From NCBI GenBank assembly GCA_026122225.1, contig JANEZZ010000793.1:992001-1056000 (forward strand): a stretch of DNA of 64,000 bases. Direction: 5' to 3'. Made by a program: the position numbers and the translations under genes. Below the pieces are notes generated by a model. The model was not told the DNA's origin. It saw only the letters and a list, made by a program, of their open reading frames with translations, and did no database searches. Origin of the DNA: Heloderma charlesbogerti (taxonomy: Eukaryota; Chordata; Lepidosauria; Squamata; Helodermatidae). Shown piece after piece: positions 29,615 through 40,159 of the stretch. Every line of letters starts with the position of its first letter. The first letter of the stretch is position 1.

Positions 29615-29815
29615 TATTTATTTATTACATTTCTATACCACCCAATAGCCAAAGCCCTCTGGGTGGTTCACAAAACGTAAAACCATAAAATACAACATAA
29701 TAAATCTTAACATAAAAGCCTTTAAAAGTTTAAAACAACAGAATAAAACCAGAGGAAAAACCAGCAGCAGTGTAAAGATCTAAAACACAATATTCCTATT
29801 TAAATTATAGCAATT
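29615..29815 (-). repeat. Inverted LINE 3' tail
   Basis: TTTATTACATTTCTATACCA and CAATAGCCAAAGCCCTCTGG on + are the complement of the L2-like 3' end, followed by an A-rich segment. The same unit lies at 34735-34985. Confidence 0.5.
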
Positions 29816-29887
29816 ATTTCTCATTTTGCATCTATACATATAAATACATATACCTGTACATTTATGTACATGTACATAATAATTATT

Positions 29888-30228
29888 ATGTGGGGCCGCG
29901 GTGGCTTAGTGGTTAAGACGCTGAACTGCAGATTGGAAGGTCGGCAGGTCAGCAGTTCGAGACCCGAGTGCTGCGTGACGGAGTGAGCTCCCGTCTTCAG
30001 TCCCAGCTTCTGCCAACCTAGCAGTTCGAAAGCAAGAAATTGCAAGGAGATAAATAGGTACCGCCTCCGCGGGAAAGGTAACAGCGTTCCGTGCACCTCG
30101 GTGTTCAGTCATGCCGGCCACATGACCACGGAAGCGTCTTCGGACAGCGCTGGCTCTTCGGCTTAGAAACGGGGATGAGCACCGCACCCTAGAGTCGGAC
30201 ATGACTGGTTGGGGACACCTTTACCTTT
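29888..30228 (+). repeat. tRNA-derived SINE with Bov-B-like tail
   Basis: tRNA-like head GCGGTGGCTTAGTGGTTAAG with box B AGCAGTTCGAGACC, a body with CATGCCGGCCACATGACCAC, and an end with AGAGTCGGACATGACT, similar to the Bov-B 3' end (AGAGTCGGACACGACT). A TACATAATAATTA repeat lies on both sides. Confidence 0.75.
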
Positions 30229-30387
30229 TTTACATAATAATTAGCATATGCAGATCAGTGTTCTCTTTTTTATTGATGCATTTCTGCTTTGGGGGGAATG
30301 CAAAAATGACCACCCTCCTTTTCAGTTTCAGCTGAAACACAGAGTATTAGCTCTTTTGTTGCATTTATGTTTCTATGCCACAGCTCT

Positions 30388-31691
30388 CCCCTTCATGGAT
30401 CACGGCCTTGTTGTGGAGAAGGGGCTTGTGTAACTCAGTGAAGCCATAAGCTATGCTGTGCCGGGCCACCCAAGATGGACAGGTCATGGTGGAGAGTTAT
30501 GACAAAATGTGGTCCACTGGAGGAGGAAATGGCAACCCACTCCAGTATTCTTGCCAAGAAAACACCATGGAATGTATCACAAGGCTAAAAGATATGACAC
30601 CAGAAGATGAGCCCCTCAAGTCGGAAGGTGTCCAGTATACTACTGGGGAAGAGCAGAGGGAATTTCCAAGTAGCGCCAGAAAGAGTGAAGCGGCTGGGCT
30701 AAAGCCAAAAGGACACTCAGCTGTGGATGTGTCTGGTGGTGAAAAGAAAGTCTGATGCTGTAAAGAACAATATTGTTTAGGAACCTGGAATGTCAGATCA
30801 ATGAATCAAGGTAAGCTGGAGGTGGTCAAACAAACATCATGAGAAATGCCGGTTTGGATGAATCACAGGTCGGAATTAAGATTGCCTGGAGAATTATCAA
30901 CAACCTCTGATACGCAGACGATACCACCCTAATGGCAGAAAGCGAAGAGGATCTAAAGAGCCTCTTGCTGAGGGTGAAAGTGGAGAGTGCAAAAGCTGGT
31001 TTGAAACTCAACATTAAAAAAACGAAGATCATGGCATCTGGCCCCATCACTTCCTGGCATATGGAAGGGGAAGAAATGGAAGCAGTGACAGATTTTACTT
31101 TCTTGGGCTCCAAGATCACCGTAGACGGTGACTATAGCCATGAAATTAAAAGACGCTTGCTCCTTGGGAGGAAAGCTATGGCAAACCTAGACAGCATAGT
31201 AAGAAGCAGAGACATCACCATGCCGACAAAGGTCCATATAACCAAAGCTATGGTTTTCCCAGTAGTAATGTATGGCTGTGAGAGCTGGACTATAAGGAAG
31301 GCTGAGCGCCGAAGAATCGATGCCTTCGAACTGTGGTGCTGGAGAAGATTCTGATGAGTCCCCTGGACTTCAAGGAGGTCCAATCAGTCCATCCTAAAGG
31401 AAATCAACCCTGAGTGCTCATTGGAAGGACAGAGACTGAAGCTGAAGCTCAACTATTTTGGCCACCTAATGCGAAGAGAAAACTCCCTGGAAAAGACCCT
31501 GATGCTGGGAAAGACTGAAGGCAAAAGGAGAAGGGGACGGCAGAGGATGAGATGGCTAGATAGCATCACCAATGCAACAAATATGAATTTGAGCACACTC
31601 CGGGAGAGAGTGCAGGACAGGAAGGCCTGGCATGCTATGGTCCATGGGGTCACGAAGAGCCGGACACGACTTAACGACTGAACAACAACAA
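30388..31691 (+). mobile_element. Internally deleted Bov-B LINE
   Basis: 1304 bp with 11-bp direct repeats GCCACAGCTCT (30377-30387 and 31692-31702). The first about 445 bp match the start of the full-length copy; then the sequence jumps at about 30835 to a point equal to 20811 of that copy, so about 1.9 kb of endonuclease and RT is missing. The remainder has RT-end motifs ([11 protein letters not shown]) and several stops, among them TGA at 30907 and at the end of the frame near 31354. It is non-functional. Confidence 0.88.
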
Positions 31692-31702
31692 GCCACAGCT
31701 CT

Positions 31703-32806
31703 TCTATTATTATGAATTTACCAGACTGTTCTTGACTAATCCAGCAGCAGACAGAGAATAGACTCCACAAATCGTGTACTTGTGAACAAGAGGATTATAT
31801 GGTCACAGATGAACTGAAATGCAATCAGGGCTGATTCTGGAACACTGGCAGCAAAGTGCTTCCCTGTTGAAGCGACACATAGAACAGAGTATATTCTCCT
31901 GAAGGCAAAGATAAAATAGCAAGTTGTTCTAGCAATTAAGGTGTAATATGCAGGCTGATCCACATGAACATTTTAGGGTGTCTGGGGGATAGGTCACAGC
32001 CTGACTTTGATTCATGGTGAATCAAACACTAGCTGGTGCCTGGCTGCAGGGTTGGTGTCAAGGCTTGGCATGGTTGGGCACCTGCTGAGGGCCCATATGT
32101 TATCTTGGGGGCCCAGTGACAAGAGCCACCTTGAGCTGTGTCTCCTTTTTAGCATTGCAGCCTGCTCATTCACCCAGAGTGGTGAGCAAACAAAGAAGCA
32201 AGCAAGCAGAACTGGTGGGAAGGAGTAGCGGTTGCTGTCGCCACTGACTGTTTCACACTGGTTCTCTGCAAGCAAGCAGAATGAGGGAGAGGAGCCGCAG
32301 CAGCTTGTGAGCAGCGAGGAAATAGGCTGACTGAGTGAAGGGGGCCCATTGAGAGTGTCTTGCCCAAGAGCTCCCCAAACCTGAAGCTGCCCTGCCTAGC
32401 TGGAAGTGTCTCTGGGTGCTTCCAGACAGAAGCTTTCTTGCAAGCGCAGGGCACTGTTTTTGAGTGCGTTCATTGTTTAAACCACAGAATGACATGGTAC
32501 ATGGTTTCACACTGCAGAAGGCATCCTGATATTTTGCACTACTTTATCCTGCCATGCCATGCAAACTTCCATCCACAATTGTGGGCGGAGCAAGCCACAA
32601 ATGCAGCAATACCTGCCAATAGTCCCCACTGCCACCTCTCCCCCACCACTCATTTACCTCCTCCCACTTCTGTCTTTCGTTGTAGGCATGCATCCAAGTG
32701 AGCTCATTCGTCAGCGCATGCACCTTTAAAAAAAAGTAAGCAGGAAGTGCACAGAGTAGCATGTGGGCAATTTGCTTTAGGCTTTTAAAAAACAAAACTT
32801 TTTTTA
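31703..32806. other. Intergenic with one dispersed repeat
   Basis: CTGCTGAGGGCCCATATGTT and GTGTCTTGCCCAAGAGCTCC link 32050-32420 to the blocks at 15.1-15.4 and 45.8-46.1 kb. Nothing else is recognised. Confidence 0.35.
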
Positions 32807-32814
32807 ACTGGAAG

Positions 32815-33618
32815 TAGGGATGTACGAAAGTCACCTTTTACGAAAGTTGATTCGCGGTGGGGGGGAGGTGCTCTGTCCCTCCCCTCGAAATTCTGGCGGG
32901 GGGGGAGACGCCTCGTCCCTCCTGCCGTGAATCCTGGCCAGCCAGGACTGCAAATGGCGGCGGCCGTAGCCGCCGCTGTTTGCGTCCCTGCAGTCAGCCG
33001 AGATAGGCTACGTAAATGCTTACGTAGCCTATCACGGCTGTGTTAAAAAAAAAAAAACCCCACGCGTACACAAATGGCAGCGCCCATGGGCGCCGCCATT
33101 TGCGTTCCTTATTTTGGCACATCTAGTCTACGTAAACATTTACATAGACTACGGCGAAAATAAGGGGAACGCAAATAGCATAGACGCTACGCTATTTGCG
33201 TTCCCCTTATTTTCGCCGTAGTCTATGTAAATGTTTACGTAGACTAGATGTGCCAAAATAAGGCGCGGTTGGTTTGTTTGTTTGTTTGTTTTTAACGTAA
33301 ACATTTATGTAGCATATCACGGTATTTTTAAAAAATCTAGCCGTGATAGGCTACGTAAAGATTTACATAGCCTATTATGTTTTTGTTTTGTTTTTTACTT
33401 GGAAATGGTGGTGGCGGCAGCCGGTCGGAAGACTGTCCGCCGCCGCACCGCTGCTGCACCGCCGCCGGAGCCGCCACCACCAGGGAGATTCGCCCAAGGT
33501 AAGTCCCATCCCGGGGGGGGGGCGGGGGGGCAGACTGTTTCGCCACCGATTTCGGGGGGCCAAATGCGCTGGCATTCGGCCTCCCCAAGATTCGAGGCGA
33601 AATTCTCTGACATCCCTA
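32815..33618 (+). mobile_element. Nested-palindrome hAT-like element, copy 2
   Basis: 804 bp from TAGGGATGTACGAAAG to TCTCTGACATCCCTA. Flanks ACTGGAAG and CCTGGAAG are an 8-bp duplication with one mismatch. Palindromes on GATAGGCTACGTAAATGC (about 33001-33038) and GCCGTGATAGGCTACGTAAA (about 33341-33377) match copy 1. The centre holds a stem unlike copy 1: a perfect 73-bp inverted repeat. The right end shares TTTCGGGGGGCCAAATGCGC with copy 1. Confidence 0.75.
33107..33263. repeat. Perfect 73-bp inverted repeat (hairpin)
   Basis: Arms 33107-33179 and 33191-33263 are exact complements by eye, with an 11-base loop (ATAGACGCTAC). Each arm itself contains near-palindromes such as GTCTACGTAAACATTTACAT. 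A related 29-bp stem with GACTACGGCGAAAATAAGGG is in copy 3 at about 34143-34205. Confidence 0.9.
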
Positions 33619-33921
33619 CCTGGAAGCGTGCTGGGGCAGAACAGCGGTTTGCTTTACTCACTCCCAAATGGAGCTAGGTTAGTTACTCTTTTCACTGAAA
33701 CTACATATTGAAGTTCTGAACAATATTCTTGGTGTTATGGCCAATCAACATAAAGTGTTTTTGGAGGAGGCTGTTGATGCCCCTGTATGTCCATAACCAT
33801 TTTAGTAGGAACAGGCATGCAGTAGGTGTTCCATGAGACTGCCAGTTAAAACCTTTACTGATAATTTAGGTTGAACAGGGTGGATGGAAAAAAAGTCCTA
33901 CAATTCCCAGCATGACCCAGC

Positions 33922-34596
33922 TAGGGATGGCAGAGAATTCCACCACAGATTCCAGTGAAGCCGGATTCTTTAGAATCCGGCCCCCCGGAATCCATGGTGG
34001 GACGGCCTCCTGCCCTCCTGCCCCCCTCCCGCGGAATCCCCCAGGATGGAACTTACCTGAGGCGGATGCGGTGGATTTGGCGGCGGTGGCGGTTCCGGTG
34101 GCAGCAGCTGATCTCATGGCCGGCCGTCTACAATCTTTATGTAGACTACGGCGAAAATAAGGGCAACGCAAATAGCGTTGCCCTTATTTTCGCCGTAGTC
34201 TACGTAATCTTTACGTAGATTACAGCGACCAAATAAGGAATGTGAATGGCGGCTCCCTATGGGGGCCGCCATTTGCGTACGCGCTTTTTTTTTTTTTAAG
34301 TCACCTGTGATAGGCTACGTGACGATTAACATAGCCTATCATGGCTGACTTTGCAGATCTAGCCGTGATAGGCTACGTTAATCGTCATGTAGCCTATCAC
34401 GGGGGCGTTTGTTTTTTTTTTAACTTTTAATTTCGCGGCCGGGCGAGGCGAGGCGCCTCCTCCCCAGCCTGAATTTCGGCCGGGCGAGGCAGGAAGCCTC
34501 CCCCCCTAGCCTGAACTTCGGGGGGAGCAGTGAAGCGCCTCCCCCCCACCGTGAAGCAAGCTGCGAGACCAGGCAAGTGGCTTTCGTGCACTCCTA
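33922..34596 (-). mobile_element. Nested-palindrome hAT-like element, copy 3 (inverted)
   Basis: It starts TAGGGATGGCAGAGAATTCC, the complement of the right end of copies 1 and 2, and ends CTTTCGTGCACTCCTA, the complement of their left end, so it is reversed. It contains the GCGAAAATAAGG stem (34143-34205) and two TAGGCTACGT palindromes (34306-34345, 34364-34401) that also pair with each other. No flanking duplication is visible. The left flank is half of a foldback MITE (AATTCCCAGCATGACCCAGC), so the right side may be rearranged. Confidence 0.65.
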
Positions 34597-34734
34597 GGAT
34601 AAACTTGAACTTGATCCAGGTCTAAATCCCTACTCAGCCATTAAGTACACCGCGGGACAGACCCTCTCCCAGGGCCAAATATGTCTAATATTACCAGATC
34701 TCTGGCTTTGGCCCTGAGACTCAGGTTTGGGTGT

Positions 34735-34985
34735 CCATTTTATTTATGTATTTTATTGTATTTATGACATTTCTATACTGCCTAATAGCCAAATCTCTCT
34801 GGGCGGTCCACAAATATTAAGACCATAAAATACAATACAATAAAACATAGTATAAGACCTCTAAAAGTTTAAAACATAATAAAGTCAAAGTAAAAAAAAC
34901 AGAGTGAAAGCTAGCAGCAGTGTAAAGTTTTAAAAACACACAAATACATTTAAAACAACAAAACTAACACGTTAAAGCCTGGAAA
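34735..34985 (-). repeat. Inverted LINE 3' tail
   Basis: TTTCTATACTGCCTAATAGC and CTCTGGGCGGTCCACAAAT on + are the complement of the L2-like tail; an A-rich stretch follows. Next to it, 34986-35167 has no recognised content and holds the ERV-A target site. Confidence 0.5.
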
Positions 34986-35167
34986 GGAAACAAGTCTTCA
35001 TCTGACACCAAAAAGACCACAATGAAGGCGCCAGGTGAGCTGATTGGGCAGAGTGCGGAAGGGATCTTCTCCACGCTCCAGCTGCCCCGCATTTGCGGCT
35101 AGACGGCTGATTTCGGCTGTCTAGCCAGGGCGCCTCGGAGTGCGGGGGGAGGAAGGACGGAACATAG

Positions 35168-35528
35168 TGTTAGATAAAAAGTCCTTGCTTTCGGTTTAGA
35201 AGAAAAGAATGCCAGGCAGGCAGCAGTGGATCCAACACTATTTTATTGAACGTTTTGCAAAACGGGTGCAGAGCAGTCTGGACCCCGAGACACGTGTGCA
35301 AAAGCCCTTTATATCATATTGCTTCTATTGTTCTTACCAGTAACCAATGAAACAGTTAGTACATCGGCTCACTAAGTTAATAGCCAATAAACAGTCAGTA
35401 TCAGCTTACCAAACTGTTAGTCATGAGCACGTCAGTATGATTTTCTTTTTGCTCTGCCTACATTTTTCGCCACTCGGGCTTTTATGTAACTTGAGACGCC
35501 AACAGTTACGGAGTCTCTTTTTCTAACA
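35168..35528 (-). repeat. ERV-A 3' LTR
   Basis: 361 bp, no difference from the 5' LTR found by eye. The polypurine tract AAAGGAGGGAAT lies directly upstream on the sense strand (35540-35529). Confidence 0.93.
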
Positions 35529-35566
35529 ATTCCCTCCTTTAAGTCTTTATTCATGTCTTAAAGCGT

Positions 35567-36434
35567 TTAAAACGGAGCCTCTTTATTGGTACAATAAAGC
35601 AAGAGCATCTGTTTTGACAGAGCGGTTTTTATCAATCGCTGGGATAAGCCTTTAACACAGGGGATAATGCAACAACCAAATAACACTATAACTCTTATCA
35701 TCACTACAAGTGAAATAAGGATTGAGGCTGCTAGGTGTTTTTATTTTTCAAACTATCTCTCTAACCAGGCAGTCACGGGGTTGTTAATCTCTGAATTCTT
35801 GGCTAATTCTTCAGACAAGGCAGTGAGGCTCTGCAAAGCCCTTGTTACCGTGCCATCTGGGGCAGTGTTGTTAGGGATGAAGGTGCAACACCGTCCACCT
35901 AGCATGACACAAACCCCTCCTTTTTTTGCTAACATATCAAGAACACGCCGATTTTCCCAAGCCATTTGGCTGGTGGCATTTAGTTGCTCAGCCAATCTCT
36001 TTATAGCATCACGGGTATAGTTTATTGAGAGTCTGGCACTTTTTTTCTCCCCATGCGTTAGGGTGCTGGAACAAACGGATCACAAAGGTGAGGAGGGAAG
36101 GAGTGTCCCATCCTAGTGGAAAGGGCAGCACCTTTGCTACAGATCTCCCTGTGGCACAAACAAAACAGTCAGACTTATTTAGAGACTTGGCTGTATACTT
36201 TATTCACTCTAACTACACATTATCAGTTTCCTCTGTTATTGGGATCCCTAACCTGGTTCTCCAGGGACGCCTCTGTTTCTCAGGGATCTGTACCAGAAGT
36301 GGTCTGAGGGGTGTTGGTGTGACATTTCGGGGTTTTATCTTAAAGCTGTCAAGCCCAAGTCCTTGAGGTATCACCATCTACGTTAATATTTCTTTAACCA
36401 ACATTACCAACACCACCCACAATACTTGCTTCAT
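35567..36434 (-). pseudogene. ERV-A env, internally deleted with many stops
   Basis: Relative to the intact ERV-C env it lacks about 0.52 kb at about 36031, from the C-terminal half of SU through the cleavage site into TM. Short TAGTTTAT/TAATTTAT homology lies at the junction. Tryptophan codons of ERV-C are stops at 36380-36378, 36215-36213, 36206-36204, 35755-35753 and 35743-35741. The TM still shows the CX6CC motif CVMLGGRCC. It is non-functional. Confidence 0.92.
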
Positions 36435-36435
36435 A

Positions 36436-39400
36436 TTACAAGTTTTTTGTAATTCGAACCCGAGCTTTTCCCAGATGTTGTGACTTGTATATTACAGGCG
36501 ATTGTGGCTCCTGGATGGCTTCTTCGCCTGTGTCCTTGGCAGCTTCCAGAGGGGTGCCAGGGAGCAAAGGACCGTTGCCTGTGTCCTCCTGTTTTTTCTA
36601 AGTGACAGAAGGAAGCGAGGGTCGCTTAAATGGCTTTATCCGGCTGCAATGTGTCCATTTATTAGAACCCACAAGCTTTATACATGAGTGGCTGGTTGGT
36701 CCCACCAAATAAGGCCCCTCCCACCCTTCCTTTAAAGCTTCTTTATTTCACTTTTTCAGCAACACCTCGTCTCTCGTCTGGAAGAGATGGATAGGTGCAT
36801 CTAACGGCAGTCTCTGAAACGGAACGGAATAAGCTTGTAGCTGTGAAAGAACAGACTGTAGAGAAGTCAACTGATCCCTTAGCATCTGATCACCCACCTC
36901 CCACTTGACTTCCTCCCTCCTTCCGCAGTGTACCCGAGGCGGGAACCTAAACATCAGTTCAAAGGGGGACAATTTTATGTCCTTTCTTGGCATCCTTCGA
37001 AGCTTCGTTAAAGCTATTGGCAGAGCCTCAACCTAAGTGAGCTTCACCCCTCGTTGGAGTTTGGTTAAAGTCTCCTTGAGGCTCCGATTGATTCTTTCAA
37101 CCTGTCCACTTGCCTGGGGCCTCCAGGGGCAATGTAAATGCCACTCTACTCCCAGAGCTTGTGCTAGCCCCCGTGTAATAACTGAGGTGAAATGTGAGCC
37201 CTGATCGGACTCTATAACTTCGGGCAGGGAGAACCGGGGCACCACCTCCTGTAACAATTTAGCAACAACAGTTTTAGCTTGGCAGTTCCTACATGGAAAC
37301 GCCTCTACCCACCCTGTCATTTGACATACTATTACAAGCAAATACCTGTAACCCCTACATGGTGGCATCTCAGCAAAATCAATCTGCGCCCTCTGGAAAG
37401 GATAGTAGGCCCATGGTCGCCTTCCTTTTGGAGGAGGGGGTGCCCTGGGAGGGTTGGTTTTCTGGCAGACTTCACAGGTTGCGGCTAGTCGGTGGGCGCA
37501 TACAGTTAAGCCAGGGGAGACAAACAGCCTCTTGCAATAGTCGATCATGGCTGATGCTCCAGGGTGCCCAAGAGAATGGTGAACTTGCTCTAGAACAACC
37601 CTCTGCAGGGTCTGTGGAAGAAGCAGTCTTCCATCTGTCATCTGGATCCATCCGTCATCGCAGGGACTTATTCCGTGTTCTTGTGCCATCCGTAACTCAG
37701 CAGGGGAGTATGTGGGGCGCTCTTTTCTTTTGGGTAGAATGAGGAATGTTCCTTGGATTCCCTCTCTGGCTGCTCTTTTTGCGGCCTCATCTGCCTTCTG
37801 GTTTCCCTGTCTCCATTTTTCCTCTTTTTCTTTCCCATGGGCTCGGACGTGGACAACAGCTACTTGTGAGGGTAGCTGGAGGGCATCCAGAAGATCCACT
37901 ATTAGGCCGCCATTAGCCACTGGAGATCCGTTTGCTGTAAGGAATCCCCTCTCTTTCCACAGTTGCCCATGAGCATGCACAACGGCGAAGGCATTTTTGC
38001 TATCGGTATAAATGTTTATTCGCTTTCCCTTGCTGGCTTGCAGGGCTCTTGTCAGGGCTACCAGTTCAGCAGATTGGGCGGAAAAAATGAGGAGGCAGCC
38101 TTTCCTCACGCACACTCTCTTCTAGAGTAACGACAGCCGCGCCTGTGTAGCGCCTTCCATCCAGCATATAGCTAGATCCATCTACAAACAGATCTCTGGC
38201 TCCCTCTATTGGTTCATCCTCAAGGTCCGGTCGGCCTTTGGTGTCTAGGTCTAATACTTCAAGGCAGTCATGATCTGGGAGTCCTGATCCGTTTGTGTCC
38301 AGTAATGTTGGCAGTAGTGTGGCGATATTAAAGCTGGAGCAAGCCTTAAAAGTGAGGTTTTCGTTTGTTAGTAAACCTATTTCATATCGGGAATGCCGGG
38401 CTGGGTTGAGAAATTTGCTTCCTCCTCCTGATCTCAAAATTTGTGGCACTCCATGCGGCACCCAAACTCCAATGGGTCCTCCCATTGTAATTTTCTCCGC
38501 TTCAACGCAAACTAGAGCCGTCGCTGCTACTGCCCTTAGGCAACTTGGCCACCCTCGTGCTACGACATCTAGGACCTTGGAGTAATATCCCACTGATCTC
38601 CAAGAGGGCCCTTTTTGCTGGCAAAGCACTCCCGAAGCTATGCCCTTATTTTCATGCACATAAAGTCTAAATGGCCGGCTGGGATTTGGTATGGCTAGAG
38701 CAGGTGGTGACACAAGAGCAGCTTTAAGACTGAGAAAAGACTTATTTATTTCCTTAGTCCATTTCCATTTATCTAGTCTATCTTTCTGCAGCGCCTCATA
38801 CAGCGGCCGCGCTGTCTCCCCATAGTTTGCTATCCATAGTCGGCAGAATCCGGTCAGCCCCAGGTAGGCCCTCAATTCGCGGGGGGACTTAGGGACAGGA
38901 GTGTCATGGATGACTTCAACTCTTTCTTGCCTTAGGCTCCGAGTCCCTCTAGTTATGTGGTAGCCTAGGAATTTTACAGTTGGTTGGGCCAACTGTACTT
39001 TTTCTTTTGACACTTTATACCCCCCCCCCGCTAGGTAGTTGAGGAGGGAAACCGTCCCACTCAGGCACGCGTTCTTGGCCTTGGCTGAAATCAGGAGGTC
39101 GTCACAGTATTGGAGGAGATGCACCTCTGAGTGCTGCTGGACCCAGGGTTCGAGATCCTTTTGGAGCTGCTGGCCAAAGACCACCGGTGAGAGATTCAGC
39201 CCCTGAGGGATGACTGTTCATGCTAATTGAACTTTTGAACCCCCCCCTGGGCTTTCCCATTCAAAGGTGAACAAAGGCCTTGAATCAGGGTGGAGGGGGA
39301 TGCTGAAAAAGGCGTCTTTTAGGTCTATGACAGTGAACCAGGCGTGCTCTTCCGGAATTCCTACAAGGAGGGTGTGTGGGTTGGGGACCACAGGATGGGG

Positions 39401-40159
39401 GGCCTCGATCTGCTGATTAATGAGCCGGAGGTCTTGCACTAAGCGGTAGCCCTTGCCCCCCCCTCCTCTTTTTGGCACAGCGATGATGGGCGTGTTATAG
39501 GGGGACATTATCTCAATGAGCCGGCCTTCTTCTAGGAGCTTTGTTATTACTGGTTGTAGGCCCTCCTTTCCTTGGCGGGAAAGGGGATACTGTTTCACAT
39601 GAACAGGCCTTGCTCCCTCCTTGAGGGGAATTTTGTATGGTGCTGCCGACTTGGCACGAGAGGCCCCTCCAATCCCGGCCCAAGCTAGAGGGTTGACTCT
39701 GTTTTCTATTAAGCTCCAGTCCTCCGTGGCCTCTGGGGTGGATTCTTCTGCAACCTTCAAAAGGGCCATTTGGTAGTTACTACTCTGTTGTTTAGGGAGC
39801 CGTATCTCCATCCTTCCGTCAGGAGTAAAAGCAATCTCAATTTGGAGTTTAGTCAATAAGTCCCTCCCTAGCAATGCCACCGGACAGGAGGGGGTACAGA
39901 CAAATGCATGTTCTAGGTGTGTTTTCCCAACCTTGGTGAACAGGGGACGAGAGAGGGGCACTTGGGTTGCCCTTCCCTCGACCCCCATTATGGTGGTGAA
40001 CCCCCCACCTCCCGTTGGGGGCTCACTGAGGGGGAGGACGGACGGGGCGGCCCCTGTGTCTACAAGGGCTTTGTAGGAGCGGCCCCCAACCTTTATTTTG
40101 ACCATGGGGTCCCGTCTTGCCTCAGAGACGGCTAAGAGGGGGCTGGGCCCCGGTCTGTC
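36436..40159 (-). pseudogene. ERV-A pro-pol, interrupted
   Basis: Protease (ALVDTGAAPSVL near 40070), reverse transcriptase (FTVIDLKDAFFSIPL; catalytic QYCDDLLIS near 39110), RNase H (LFVDGSSYM, IYTDSKNAFAVV), and integrase with an HHCC finger (HHSLGH, CEVCQ) and D,D,E residues (QIDFAEMP, SDQGSHF, QVERINRSLKE). Breaks: TGA at 39220-39218 between protease/RT-N and the rest of RT; an extra A near 38085 in RNase H (ERV-C has five A, this copy six); TAG at 37035-37033 where ERV-C has TGG. It cannot be translated through. Confidence 0.92.

Noticed and set aside
34597..34610. Target duplication for the inverted palindromic element (copy 3)
   Set aside because: GACCCAGC at the left and GGATAAAC at the right do not match; the right flank may be rearranged.
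36481..38065. Long + strand frames opposite pol (for example 149 residues at 37293 and 63067)
   Set aside because: They are antisense shadows conserved only because the pol sense frame is.
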